Assembly: GCF_016469335.1 (NCBI RefSeq)
Contig: NZ_CP059888.1
Location: 992,001-1,056,000, forward strand
Reading direction: 5' to 3'
Origin: Flocculibacter collagenilyticus
Lineage (GTDB): Bacteria > Pseudomonadota > Gammaproteobacteria > Enterobacterales > Alteromonadaceae
DNA length: 64,000 nt
The position numbers and the translations under genes were made by a program. This document shows positions 25,198-32,724 of the stretch, one piece after another (positions within the stretch are counted from its first letter, which is position 1; every line of letters starts with the position of its first letter). The notes beneath the pieces were generated by a model. The model was not told the DNA's origin and searched no databases. It worked only from the letters and a program-made list of their open reading frames with translations.

Positions 25198-25213
25198 GCT
25201 CCCCGTAGGGAGC
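25198..25213 (-). terminator. Intrinsic terminator after the DUF2383 gene
   Basis: GCTCCC-CGTA-GGGAGC is followed on the minus strand by seven T residues, about 90 bases after the DUF2383 gene. Confidence 0.85.
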
Positions 25214-25303
25214 AAAGTGTGTCGTGGTAGGAGTAAATCAAATGTCTGTGTTAGTAAATCATTCGTTTCATATTAGTCGTTACGTTCACTTATTAAGTTT
25301 GGA

Positions 25304-25783
25304 TCAATTATTTTTATATTGTTCTTTTAGTGCGGCCATTTTGTCATGTGTCATTTGCACAGAGGCCGCTATATGAGAAATCTTTTTAGCTAAACGTTCA
25401 TCCTCAATCCGTTTCATCGCTTCTTTGAGGCGGTTCAGCGTGGCTTGTTCGTGTTGCTCTAACTCATCAATAAATACATTTGCGTTATCGTCTGAAAGCA
25501 TGTCTTTGGCATCAACATACCATTGGCGTACTTTATTAAAAATGGACTCACTTTCAACTGGGCTAACTTCACGTGCAATGACTTCAGGTTCGAGCTTTTC
25601 AATAATCTCTCTTCTTATCTCGATCATGCCTGAAAAAATGCGTTTCAAATTATAATCTTCAACATGTTCTTGTGCATGTTGATAAAAAGCCAGCCCGTCA
25701 TGGCAAACTGCAATGATCTCGTTAACTATCATCGCGTCTGTTTGTGTAGGATCTTGTGGTGGTACGTATACAAATGGATCCAT
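25304..25783 (-). CDS. DUF2383 / PA2169-type four-helix-bundle protein
   Basis: This protein of about 159 residues is almost all helical and fits the PA2169 family (DUF2383, ferritin-like bundle). Visible features are NEIIAVCHDGLAFYQHA in helix 1, RIFSGMIEIRREIIEKLEPE in helix 2, and E/H-rich helices 3 and 4 (DELEQHEQATLNRLKEAM). ATG 25783 (MDPFVYVPP) is preferred over the upstream frame at 25807. Family members are stress-induced and of unknown biochemistry; metal binding is possible through the Glu/His pairs. I see no correctly spaced -24/-12 promoter for it, unlike its neighbours. It is divergent from the sigma-54 activator gene. Confidence 0.75.
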   Translation of the reverse strand: MDPFVYVPPQDPTQTDAMIVNEIIAVCHDGLAFYQHAQEHVEDYNLKRIFSGMIEIRREIIEKLEPEVIAREVSPVESESIFNKVRQWYVDAKDMLSDDNANVFIDELEQHEQATLNRLKEAMKRIEDERLAKKISHIAASVQMTHDKMAALKEQYKNN

Positions 25784-26054
25784 GGTGTTACCCCCAAATG
25801 CCTTCATAACTAAAATGGCATGTCATAAATACTGGTTTAAATATCTGTTAATTTGACCTTAATCAGGTCTCGTTTTTTTTCAAAATGCTACATTTAGCAA
25901 TCAATTTATATGCCAACACCTAAGGTGTTGATTTTCATTGCATTAGCCATATTTAGGAGAGGGTTAATTTTGGTAACTAGAAAGAATTACAAACATACAT
26001 TGTTAAATTTACAAACTTGCCCTACCATGCGTGATGATCCTAAGGAGAACGGCA

Positions 26055-27398
26055 ATGAGCCAACCAAAAATATTCATCCATTTAAGTGATAGAAAGTTAG
26101 AAGAGCGGTTATTATCGTTTGATGTGGTACGTTCATTCATCGTTGCTAAAAGTAGTGAACTTGAGCACTGGATTGACCAGCTTGAATTTATGCAATGTGA
26201 TATTGCCTTAATTCAAGCTGATGATTTTGCAAAGCAGGATTTCGAGCGATTATGTAAAGGCGATTTGCTGTCTAATGTCGAATTTATCTTTTTCAGTCAG
26301 GGACAACCCAATCCCTATCTAGATAAAATTATGTTACGCGGTGCAGGTTTCCACCATCGTAACCCTTTCAATTTTGATATTTTAGAAGAAACCCTGAAAG
26401 ATCTTTATGACGAATTATCAGAGCACCTACTAGCTTCTCAAAAGGTAGTGACCAGCGACTTAGATCAATTTGGTTTATTAGTTGGTTCGTCAAAAAGCAT
26501 GCGTAAGCTTTATCGCACCATTCGTAAAGTGGCAATGACTGATACCAATGTGTTGATTATTGGTGAGAGTGGGGCAGGTAAAGAATTAGTTGCTAATACG
26601 ATTCATCTAGCCAGTGAACGAAGAGAAGAGCCTTTTGTTGCAATTAACTGTGGTGCATTAAGCCCAGAATTAGTTGATAGCGAATTGTTTGGCCATACAA
26701 AAGGGGCATTTACAGGCGCGCATCGCGATCATCAAGGCGTGTTTGAACAAGCGGAAGGTGGTACGTTATTTTTAGATGAAGTTACTGAGATGCCAATTGA
26801 GCATCAGGTTAAACTGTTACGCGTGTTGGAATCTAATGAATATCGTCCAGTGGGCAGCAGTCAGCTAAAAATTGCTAATGTGCGAATTGTTGCAGCAACT
26901 AACCGCGATCCAGCACAAGCAATCAGCGATGATATTTTCCGTGAAGATTTATACTTTAGGCTAGCGCAATTTCCTATTCATGTTCCACCATTAAGAGATC
27001 GTGGTGACGACAAAACAGGGCTTGCCAAACATTTTCTAGCGTATCGAAATGCAAAAGAGGGATTTAATAAGAGTATTGCAATCGAAACATTGGCGAGAAT
27101 TGAACAACATCAGTGGCCTGGTAATGTACGCGAACTTAAGCATGCAATTGAGCGTGCCTATATTCTTGCTGAGGATGTAGTGCTACCGGAACATTTGATT
27201 ATTGATCAGTCATTGTGTAGTCAACAACCTGTAGAAGCGGAAGTGCCTATTGGAATGCCATTGGAAGAACTTGAAAAAGCAGCAATTTTACAATCGTTAG
27301 AAGCAAATAATATGAATAAGACTGATACTGCAAAACAGTTGGGTATTAGTGTTAAGACGCTGTATAACAAGTTAGACAAGTACCAAGAAGGTGAATAG
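26055..27398 (+). CDS. Sigma-54-dependent activator with degenerate receiver domain
   Basis: This protein of about 447 residues is NtrC-like. Residues 1-120 resemble a receiver domain but lack its chemistry. At the phospho-acceptor position (DIALIQ) Gln54 replaces Asp, the acidic pair after beta1 is missing (IHLSDR), and the conserved Lys is Arg102 (HHRNPF). The AAA+ domain (about 140-375) is intact: Walker A GESGAGKE 170-177, the sigma-54-contacting GAFTGA 217-222, and Walker B LFLDE 238-242. A Fis-type helix-turn-helix ends the protein (KTDTAKQLGISVKTLYNKLD). The ATG at 26055 follows AAGGAGA. Its neighbours carry sigma-54 promoters, so it is their likely activator. Control must work without the usual Asp phosphorylation. 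Confidence 0.85.
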   Translation: MSQPKIFIHLSDRKLEERLLSFDVVRSFIVAKSSELEHWIDQLEFMQCDIALIQADDFAKQDFERLCKGDLLSNVEFIFFSQGQPNPYLDKIMLRGAGFHHRNPFNFDILEETLKDLYDELSEHLLASQKVVTSDLDQFGLLVGSSKSMRKLYRTIRKVAMTDTNVLIIGESGAGKELVANTIHLASERREEPFVAINCGALSPELVDSELFGHTKGAFTGAHRDHQGVFEQAEGGTLFLDEVTEMPIEHQVKLLRVLESNEYRPVGSSQLKIANVRIVAATNRDPAQAISDDIFREDLYFRLAQFPIHVPPLRDRGDDKTGLAKHFLAYRNAKEGFNKSIAIETLARIEQHQWPGNVRELKHAIERAYILAEDVVLPEHLIIDQSLCSQQPVEAEVPIGMPLEELEKAAILQSLEANNMNKTDTAKQLGISVKTLYNKLDKYQEGE

Positions 27399-27432
27399 TA
27401 CTTTTTTAATTTATTAGCCTTAGATAGTACAA

Positions 27433-27470
27433 AAAAAAGCAGTGGTATTTTCTAATACCACTGCTTTTTT
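27433..27470. terminator. Bidirectional intrinsic terminator
   Basis: A 17-base perfect stem (27433-27449 with 27454-27470), with A-run and T-run built into its base and a TTCT loop, separates the convergent activator and lipoprotein genes. Confidence 0.9.
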
Positions 27471-27491
27471 ATTAATTAATAGCAATGCTAA

Positions 27492-27686
27492 TTAACAATC
27501 AGTGTCATCAGCCTTAACGCCTTCTTTCACATCTTCACATGCGTCTTCAATTGCGTTACCTGCGTCAGTTACTGCTTCATCAATCTTTTCGCCAGCATCT
27601 TCAGCTGGACCTTGATCACAAGCTGCTAGAGCAAAAGTGGCAGTTACTACAAATAAAATACGTGTTAAAAGTTTTGATAATTCCAT
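27492..27686 (-). CDS. Small acidic lipoprotein
   Basis: This 64-residue protein has a type II signal peptide with lipobox LAAC (Cys near 22). The mature part is about 42 acidic residues with an EKIDEAVTDAGNAIEDACEDVKEG helix. Small entericidin-like stress lipoproteins have this look, but I cannot name a family with certainty. Two further Cys (about 49 and 64) could form a disulfide. It lies 63 bases behind the DUF1328 gene on the same strand and before a strong terminator, so it probably belongs to the same sigma-54-driven transcript. Confidence 0.7.
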   Translation of the reverse strand: MELSKLLTRILFVVTATFALAACDQGPAEDAGEKIDEAVTDAGNAIEDACEDVKEGVKADDTDC

Positions 27687-27749
27687 GATACGTCCCCGTT
27701 TAAATAAAATAATATAAAATGTAAAACTTTGCTTTTAATTAATTAGTGT

Positions 27750-27926
27750 CTATACACTTGGCGGCTTGCCTTTTAAAGCCCCTGCAATTAAAGAAATGAC
27801 TAACAATACAACAAATACGAAGAATAAAATCTTAGCTATACCTGCTGCTGCACCTGCTATTCCACCAAAACCAAAAATGGCTGCGATGATGGCGATAATA
27901 AAAAATATCAATGCCCAATTAAGCAT
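27750..27926 (-). CDS. DUF1328 family small membrane protein (YtjA-like)
   Basis: This 58-residue protein consists of two hydrophobic helices (residues 2-20 and 28-50) joined by the family's glycine-rich [15 protein letters not shown], with start [12 protein letters not shown]. The ATG at 27926 follows GGAGAAG; a TTG four codons upstream is rejected. DUF1328 proteins are widespread, stress-linked and of unknown function. A -24/-12 promoter lies at 27999-28015. It heads a two-gene unit with the small lipoprotein. Confidence 0.88.
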   Translation of the reverse strand: MLNWALIFFIIAIIAAIFGFGGIAGAAAGIAKILFFVFVVLLVISLIAGALKGKPPSV

Positions 27927-27998
27927 ACTCTTCTCCAACTATTTAAGTGAATATTTATCAACAAAACATATTGTTGAATTTAAAGTTTAGTCTAGTAT

Positions 27999-28015
27999 TG
28001 CGAACTGTATGCCAT
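27999..28015 (-). promoter_or_regulatory. Sigma-54 promoter (-24/-12) of DUF1328 and lipoprotein genes
   Basis: The minus-strand sequence ATGGCATACAGTTCGCA keeps TGGCA and GCA at the exact sigma-54 spacing. The -24 box has T for its final C and the -12 box reads TCGC instead of TTGC. It lies about 75 bases upstream of the start codon. Confidence 0.65.
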
Positions 28016-28122
28016 ATTTTAATTTTTTTTATAAGTCATTGATATTAAATGATTTAATTGTTTTTGTTTATGTTTTCTCATTAACTTTTAACTTTGCTTA
28101 TGTGTGAAATTTAGAACTTTTT

Positions 28123-28158
28123 ACAATTTTTTCGGTAAGTTTTTCACTTTTTACATTT
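28123..28158 (-). promoter_or_regulatory. Candidate upstream activator site
   Basis: This element contains TTTCGGTAAGT (28130-28140), identical to 23746-23756, preceded by ACAATTT and followed by TTTTTACA as in the other copy. It is about 110-140 bases upstream of the DUF1328 -24 box. Confidence 0.45.
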
Positions 28159-28339
28159 GGCGAGAGGAGCCTCTTTTGCAAAAACTATCTTTAACGGTTA
28201 GCAGATCCTATTTTCTATAGGCATAAAGTGTTAAGTGGAATATTCAGCTGAATTTTAAAATAAAATCATTGGTTTGTGTTTTAATACGCTAAACAAGTAC
28301 GCGCTTAACACAGGTAAACGATAACTCTGGAAGATCGCT

Positions 28340-29251
28340 ATGGAAACGTTAGACAGCATTAAAGCTATGTTAGTGTTTGAGAAGGTTGTGCATTATGGCA
28401 GCTTTGCCGAAGCTGCTAGACGTATGGGACTGACTCGCGCAGTCGTTAGTTATCATGTTAAACGCTTAGAAACACAGTTAGATGTACAGTTACTGCATCG
28501 TAATACGCGAAATATTAGTTTAACCCCAGCAGGGGCATTATTTTATGAGCGCTGTAGGTTAATTGCGTCTGAAGCGGTTGCAGCGAAAGATGAGTTGCTT
28601 TCGTTGTCATCCAACCCTGTTGGTACAATAAGGCTGACTTGCTCAGTAAATTGGGGGCTAAAGCGTATTGTCCCCGCAGTCATAGCGTTTCGTAAGCAGT
28701 ACCCTAAAATTGAAGTCAATTTAATGCTAACCGATGAAGTCGTTAATTTGGTCGAAGAAGGTATTGATTTGGCATTTCGTGGTGCGCCATTACAAGATTC
28801 AAACTTAATTTCCCGTAAGATAGTGTCTGAACCAACGGTTGTTGTTGCCGCAAACAGTATGTTTGACCAGAGCGGGACAGCGACGACATTACCAAAAACA
28901 ATTGAAGAATTGGCGCAATTAGACTGGGTGATTTACACACCTTCAGCAGCCACTTTGGTACTTGAAAAGGATGGGCTTGAACAACGTATTAAAATTAACG
29001 GGCCTGTTAAAACGAATAATTCGGCAGCTCGACTCGCGTTTACCTTAGCTGGGCAGGGCGTATCAAAATTACCCTTATGGACAGTTAAATCATATTTGGA
29101 CAACGGTGAAATGATTGAGCTATTACCTGATTATAATACTAAGGATATTGATATATATGGCGTTTATCCACGTAGGCTTGGTAGTGCTAATCCCGTCACG
29201 CTATTAATAGATTTCATCAAAGATCGGTTAACTAGTCTTGACGCTGAATGA
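28340..29251 (+). CDS. LysR family transcriptional regulator
   Basis: This 303-residue LTTR has an N-terminal winged helix (residues 1-60, helix-turn-helix GSFAEAARRMGLTRAVVSYHV) and a periplasmic-binding-like effector domain starting at about 90 (GTIRLTCSVNWGL). The sequence is closest in feel to the CrgA/YafC/DsdC-like group of LTTRs that respond to aldehydes or quinones. It precedes a DJ-1/PfpI gene on the same strand, and a perfect LTTR-type dyad (29330-29352) lies between them. It probably activates that gene in response to an unknown small molecule. Confidence 0.9.
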   Translation: METLDSIKAMLVFEKVVHYGSFAEAARRMGLTRAVVSYHVKRLETQLDVQLLHRNTRNISLTPAGALFYERCRLIASEAVAAKDELLSLSSNPVGTIRLTCSVNWGLKRIVPAVIAFRKQYPKIEVNLMLTDEVVNLVEEGIDLAFRGAPLQDSNLISRKIVSEPTVVVAANSMFDQSGTATTLPKTIEELAQLDWVIYTPSAATLVLEKDGLEQRIKINGPVKTNNSAARLAFTLAGQGVSKLPLWTVKSYLDNGEMIELLPDYNTKDIDIYGVYPRRLGSANPVTLLIDFIKDRLTSLDAE

Positions 29252-29329
29252 TTGCGGCAGGGTTGCGTGAGCACCAACAAAAGTTGTCAGGGCTATCCAG
29301 TGCCGTAATGTAACTATTCAACATATTGA

Positions 29330-29352
29330 TTGTAAAAAGTTTTTCATTACAA
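29330..29352. promoter_or_regulatory. LysR-type operator (T-N11-A dyad)
   Basis: TTGTAA-N11-TTACAA is a perfect six-base inverted repeat with the 11-base spacer typical of LTTR boxes. It lies 145-167 bases upstream of the DJ-1/PfpI start and just downstream of the LysR gene. Confidence 0.6.
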
Positions 29353-29496
29353 CATCAGTAAGCGTGAATCGAAAAGCAGTCATATTACTTAAATTGTATT
29401 ATTTTTTGATACAAAGAAATAGATTTTATTGGGATTGTTCAAAAATAATCCATTCCATATACTGCGTCCACACTCAAAAGATAGTTGGAGCTTTAT

Positions 29497-30342
29497 ATGA
29501 AACTAAAATCACTTCTTACTGCACTTACCCTAGTAGCAAGTCCACTAGTTATGGCAGATAACATACTGGTCGTGATGTCTGACAAGGCAGAAATGACGTT
29601 AAAAGGCGGAAAAACTTACGCGACCGGTTTTTACTTCAATGAATTGATGGAACCTGTGAAACGCTTTATTGATGAAGGCCATACCGTGACTTTTGCGACG
29701 CCGTCTGGTGTTGCCCCTGCAATGGATCCTAATTCTGACTCATTAAGCTTATTTAATAATGACCAAGCATATTACAATCTGCACAAGTCGTTATTAAAAG
29801 AGTTAAAGATTACCGATCCGGTTAATAGTCCCGTTATTAGCTTTAATCGCGTAGAGCAGATAGGTGTAGATAAATACGACGCATTTTTTGCACCTGGTGG
29901 ACACGCACCAATGGAAGACTTAGTGGTAGATGATCAATTAGGACGTATACTTACCGCCTTTAATAAAGCCAGTAAACCTACAGGACTTGTATGTCATGGG
30001 CCAATTGCGCTACTTGCAAGTATGCCAAATAATGACGAGTTTGTTGCGCAGCTGAAACAAGGTAAAAACGCTAAGCCAGCAAAAAACTGGATTTATAGTG
30101 GCTACAACATGACCGTGTTTAGTAACTCAGAAGAGGTTACTGCTACCAAGTATTACTTAAATGGCGGAGAAATGTACTATTTCCCTCAAGATGCGTTAAT
30201 CTCGGCTGGTGGGAAATATCAGCGAAGCGCTGAAGATTGGGGCGCAAAAGTTGTTGTTGACAGAGAGCTTATCACTGGACAAAACCCTGCATCAGCAATC
30301 GGCGTTGCAGAGGTAATATTAAAACAATTAGACGCTAAATAA
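29497..30342 (+). CDS. Periplasmic DJ-1/PfpI family protein (type 1 glutamine amidotransferase-like)
   Basis: This protein of about 281 residues has a signal peptide (cleavage after VMA, about residue 20). The DJ-1/PfpI fold includes the nucleophile elbow GLVCHGP (C166) and the AFFAPGGHAPMEDL loop. Layout and length fit the Hsp31/HchA-like glyoxalase III or chaperone branch, but its export is unusual for that branch. ATG 29497 has a GGAG ribosome-binding site; a frame four codons longer is rejected. It is likely controlled by the upstream LysR regulator and ends at a strong terminator. Confidence 0.82.
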   Translation: MKLKSLLTALTLVASPLVMADNILVVMSDKAEMTLKGGKTYATGFYFNELMEPVKRFIDEGHTVTFATPSGVAPAMDPNSDSLSLFNNDQAYYNLHKSLLKELKITDPVNSPVISFNRVEQIGVDKYDAFFAPGGHAPMEDLVVDDQLGRILTAFNKASKPTGLVCHGPIALLASMPNNDEFVAQLKQGKNAKPAKNWIYSGYNMTVFSNSEEVTATKYYLNGGEMYYFPQDALISAGGKYQRSAEDWGAKVVVDRELITGQNPASAIGVAEVILKQLDAK

Positions 30343-30361
30343 TTGTTCAAGCTATAAATAA

Positions 30362-30396
30362 AAAAGCCCGAGGTCACAATGTGAGCTCGGGCTTTT
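30362..30396. terminator. Bidirectional intrinsic terminator
   Basis: AAAAGCCCGAG (30362-30372) pairs perfectly with CTCGGGCTTTT (30386-30396), with a short inner TCAC/GTGA stem. It lies between the convergent DJ-1/PfpI and suhB genes. Confidence 0.9.
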
Positions 30397-30437
30397 CGCA
30401 TCAAATAACTAACATCGAGTTAGTTATGATGCGCAGA

Positions 30438-31241
30438 TTATCTAGTGAGTGCGTCATTTAAGTGAGGACGCATCTCTTTAAGCATTTCTTTTACTACTCG
30501 TGCACTACCTGCAACAATGTTTCCACTGTTTTCGTAGTTGTTACCGCCAGCAAAGTCAGTAACTAAAACACCCGCTTCTTGACAGATTAATTGGCCCGCA
30601 GCAATATCCCACGGTTTTAAGCCCATTTCCCAGAACCCATCATGACGACCAGCAGCAACATAAGCTAAGTCTAATGCTGCAGAACCAGCACGACGAATGT
30701 CAGCAGTGTGTACAAATAACGCTTGGAAAATATTCATGTAAGCATCCATTTGATGCTTTTGCTTGAAAGGGAATCCAGTTGCTAATACTGTGCCTTTCAA
30801 TTCTTTAGCTTTAGAAGAGCGAATACGGTAACCGTTAAGTTGCGCACCAGCACCTTTTGAAGCTGTGAACAATTCGCCACGAATTGGATCGTAGATAACA
30901 GCTTGGTCTAGTTTGCCTTTAACTTTTAATGCAATTGAAACGGCAAAATGAGGAATGCCTTTAATGAAGTTGGTAGTACCATCAAGCGGGTCGATGATCC
31001 ATTGGTAATCACTATTTTCACCTGTAATAACACCAAACTCTTCACCAACAAAACAGTGATCAGGGTATGACTTTTGAATTGTTGCAATAATTGCTTGTTC
31101 CGCTTCTTTATCGATATTCGTTACTAAGTCATTAGCGCCTTTCTGTTCAGCTACTACTAAGTCAAGTTGTTCGCAGGCGCGAGCAATGATATTGCCTGCA
31201 TTACGTGCAGCGCGCACAGCAATGTTTAGCATTGGATGCAT
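30438..31241 (-). CDS. suhB: Inositol-1-monophosphatase / Nus factor SuhB
   Basis: This 267-residue protein matches E. coli SuhB in size and motifs. Metal-binding residues are GEEFG (E67, E68), IDPLDGTTNF (D84, D87, G88, T89) and the C-terminal KPWDIAAG. SuhB hydrolyses inositol monophosphate and, better documented in enterobacteria, takes part in rRNA antitermination complexes through NusA. The start MHPMLNIAVRAARNAG is the conserved family N-terminus. It is a single gene, convergent with the DJ-1/PfpI gene. Confidence 0.95.
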   Translation of the reverse strand: MHPMLNIAVRAARNAGNIIARACEQLDLVVAEQKGANDLVTNIDKEAEQAIIATIQKSYPDHCFVGEEFGVITGENSDYQWIIDPLDGTTNFIKGIPHFAVSIALKVKGKLDQAVIYDPIRGELFTASKGAGAQLNGYRIRSSKAKELKGTVLATGFPFKQKHQMDAYMNIFQALFVHTADIRRAGSAALDLAYVAAGRHDGFWEMGLKPWDIAAGQLICQEAGVLVTDFAGGNNYENSGNIVAGSARVVKEMLKEMRPHLNDALTR

Positions 31242-31384
31242 ATTGTGATTACCTTATTTTAAAAAGAACAGAGATTGCTAAAAATGCCAGTTATATTGAA
31301 TGCAACCAGCAAAGCGGCGCGTATTGTAACGGAAAAAATGAAAAAGTAAACTTATTTTTGATTAAAAAGTAATCAGCATGAAAA

Positions 31385-32293
31385 CTATATTTTCTTTGCC
31401 GTTGATTTAGCACGTTTATGGATTTTTTTCAGTGGTGAAATAATTCCCATCGTCAGCGCTGTTCCAAGAATAATTAAGCTACCGCCGGTGATCATTGAAA
31501 TAGAAATAGGCTCATGCAAAAAATAAACGCCAAATAATGAAGCGAATACAGGAATAAAATAGGCGACAGTGACAGCTTTTGCGCCACCAATATTACGCAG
31601 TAATCGAAAATATAAAATATAGGCAAATGCGGTACATATCACACCTAAACTAATTACTGAGATCCATGCTTGAAGTGATATGGGTTGGGTTGGCCAATAA
31701 ATAAATGCTAATGGCATTAGTACGATTGCTGCAGAAATTTGGCTACCCGTCGCGATTGCACTTGGGTTTACTTGTGCCAAATTCACTTTAGTGTAATTAA
31801 CGGTTACACCATATAAAAATGTAGCGCCTAGTGCGGCGAAAATGGCTAATGTAATGTTATTAGAAAGGCTGCTTAATTTGTCCCAAACGAGTGCAGTTAC
31901 CCCAACAAATCCAATTAATAAACCCGATAAGGCAGAGCGTGATAATAATTGTCTGAACCAGAAATAGGCAATAATCGCAGTCCATAACGGTGCTGTAGCA
32001 TTTATAATGGCTGTATATCCTGCTGTTAAATATAAGGTTGCGTAGCCGAATAAGACAAAGGGGATCGCTGAATTAATGATACCAACATTAAAAATGGGTT
32101 TTCGATGTTGCCATAGTTCTTTATGTTTTTGATGGATTATAAGGATAGGAATAAGAGCAATAGCCGCAATGGCTACACGTAGCTCCATTAGCGCGAAAGG
32201 GCCAAATTCAGGCACAGCAATCCGCATTAATAAAAACGAGGCGCCCCAAATAACGGCCAGTAAAATAAATTCAAATGCGTGACTGATTTTCAT
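31385..32293 (-). CDS. EamA/DMT superfamily transporter
   Basis: This 302-residue membrane protein has ten predicted helices arranged as two EamA repeats (residues about 5-140 and 150-290). Hallmarks are LLAVIWGASFLLMRIAVPEFGPF at the start and AYFIPVFASLFGVYFLHEPIS near the end. ATG 32293 follows AGGAAG; the frame extends 15 codons further upstream without family similarity. DMT proteins export amino acids or other metabolites; the substrate is unknown. Confidence 0.9.
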   Translation of the reverse strand: MKISHAFEFILLAVIWGASFLLMRIAVPEFGPFALMELRVAIAAIALIPILIIHQKHKELWQHRKPIFNVGIINSAIPFVLFGYATLYLTAGYTAIINATAPLWTAIIAYFWFRQLLSRSALSGLLIGFVGVTALVWDKLSSLSNNITLAIFAALGATFLYGVTVNYTKVNLAQVNPSAIATGSQISAAIVLMPLAFIYWPTQPISLQAWISVISLGVICTAFAYILYFRLLRNIGGAKAVTVAYFIPVFASLFGVYFLHEPISISMITGGSLIILGTALTMGIISPLKKIHKRAKSTAKKI

Positions 32294-32438
32294 TTTCTTC
32301 CTAATAAGTACATCTAAAAGCGCTGTTTCACAGGGCATAGCGTGAATATTAATGAAAGTAATATTAAATACTGGCTATTTTCGGAACTTTAATACTGAAA
32401 GCTAGAGCATTGGGGCTAGGCGTATCAGCAGTTAGGCG

Positions 32439-32678
32439 TTAGCTTTGTTTTTTATATTGCATGTGCTTATTACGTGTGATGGGATATTTATCAATAGTAT
32501 GGTAATCCATTTCTTTATATAAGTGCTCACGCTCTTTTACGTGTTCCAGTACTTGGAGTTTGTACTCGTCGTTACTTTGGCTCCAGTTTGCTATCTCATT
32601 CATTGAGCGATAGCACCCCATACAAATATCGTTTTCATCAAGTTTACAGCATGATACACAGGGTGAAGATACAGTCAT
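32439..32678 (-). CDS. DUF1289 family small cysteine-rich protein
   Basis: This 79-residue protein has the DUF1289 signature SPCVSCCKLDENDICMGCYRS, with Cys residues placed as for a metal site (C7, C10, C11, C18, C21), followed by EIANWSQ. Family members are small, conserved proteobacterial proteins without a known role, sometimes fused to or beside oxidoreductases. It precedes no clear operon partner here. Confidence 0.85.
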   Translation of the reverse strand: MTVSSPCVSCCKLDENDICMGCYRSMNEIANWSQSNDEYKLQVLEHVKEREHLYKEMDYHTIDKYPITRNKHMQYKKQS

Positions 32679-32724
32679 TTAATGCTCTGGTGGTTAATTC
32701 GATTAACTACCATTTTATGCCAAA

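Larger units (their letters stand above)
24827..25303. other. Intergenic region with sigma-54 promoter, dyads and terminator
   Basis: These 477 bases have no gene. They contain the -24/-12 promoter of the BON-domain gene (24861-24877), a dyad TTTTACA-N7-TGTAAAA (24960-24980), an element TTACGTTAAGT (25050-25060) and the terminator of the DUF2383 gene (25198-25213). AAATTTACA at 25093-25101 also occurs at 23762 and 26005. Confidence 0.55.
27939..28339. other. AT-rich intergenic region with sigma-54 promoter and activator element
   Basis: These 401 bases are non-coding. They contain the minus-strand -24/-12 promoter of the DUF1328 gene (27999-28015), the element shared with the DUF883 promoter (28123-28158), and the promoter region of the divergent LysR gene, for which I see no clear box. 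Confidence 0.5.

Noticed and set aside
25784-26054. GCAA...GCCA near 25890-25915 as a sigma-54 promoter for the DUF2383 gene
   Set aside because: The spacing between the two boxes is four bases too long; sigma-54 promoters do not tolerate this. No other correctly spaced pair occurs in the region.
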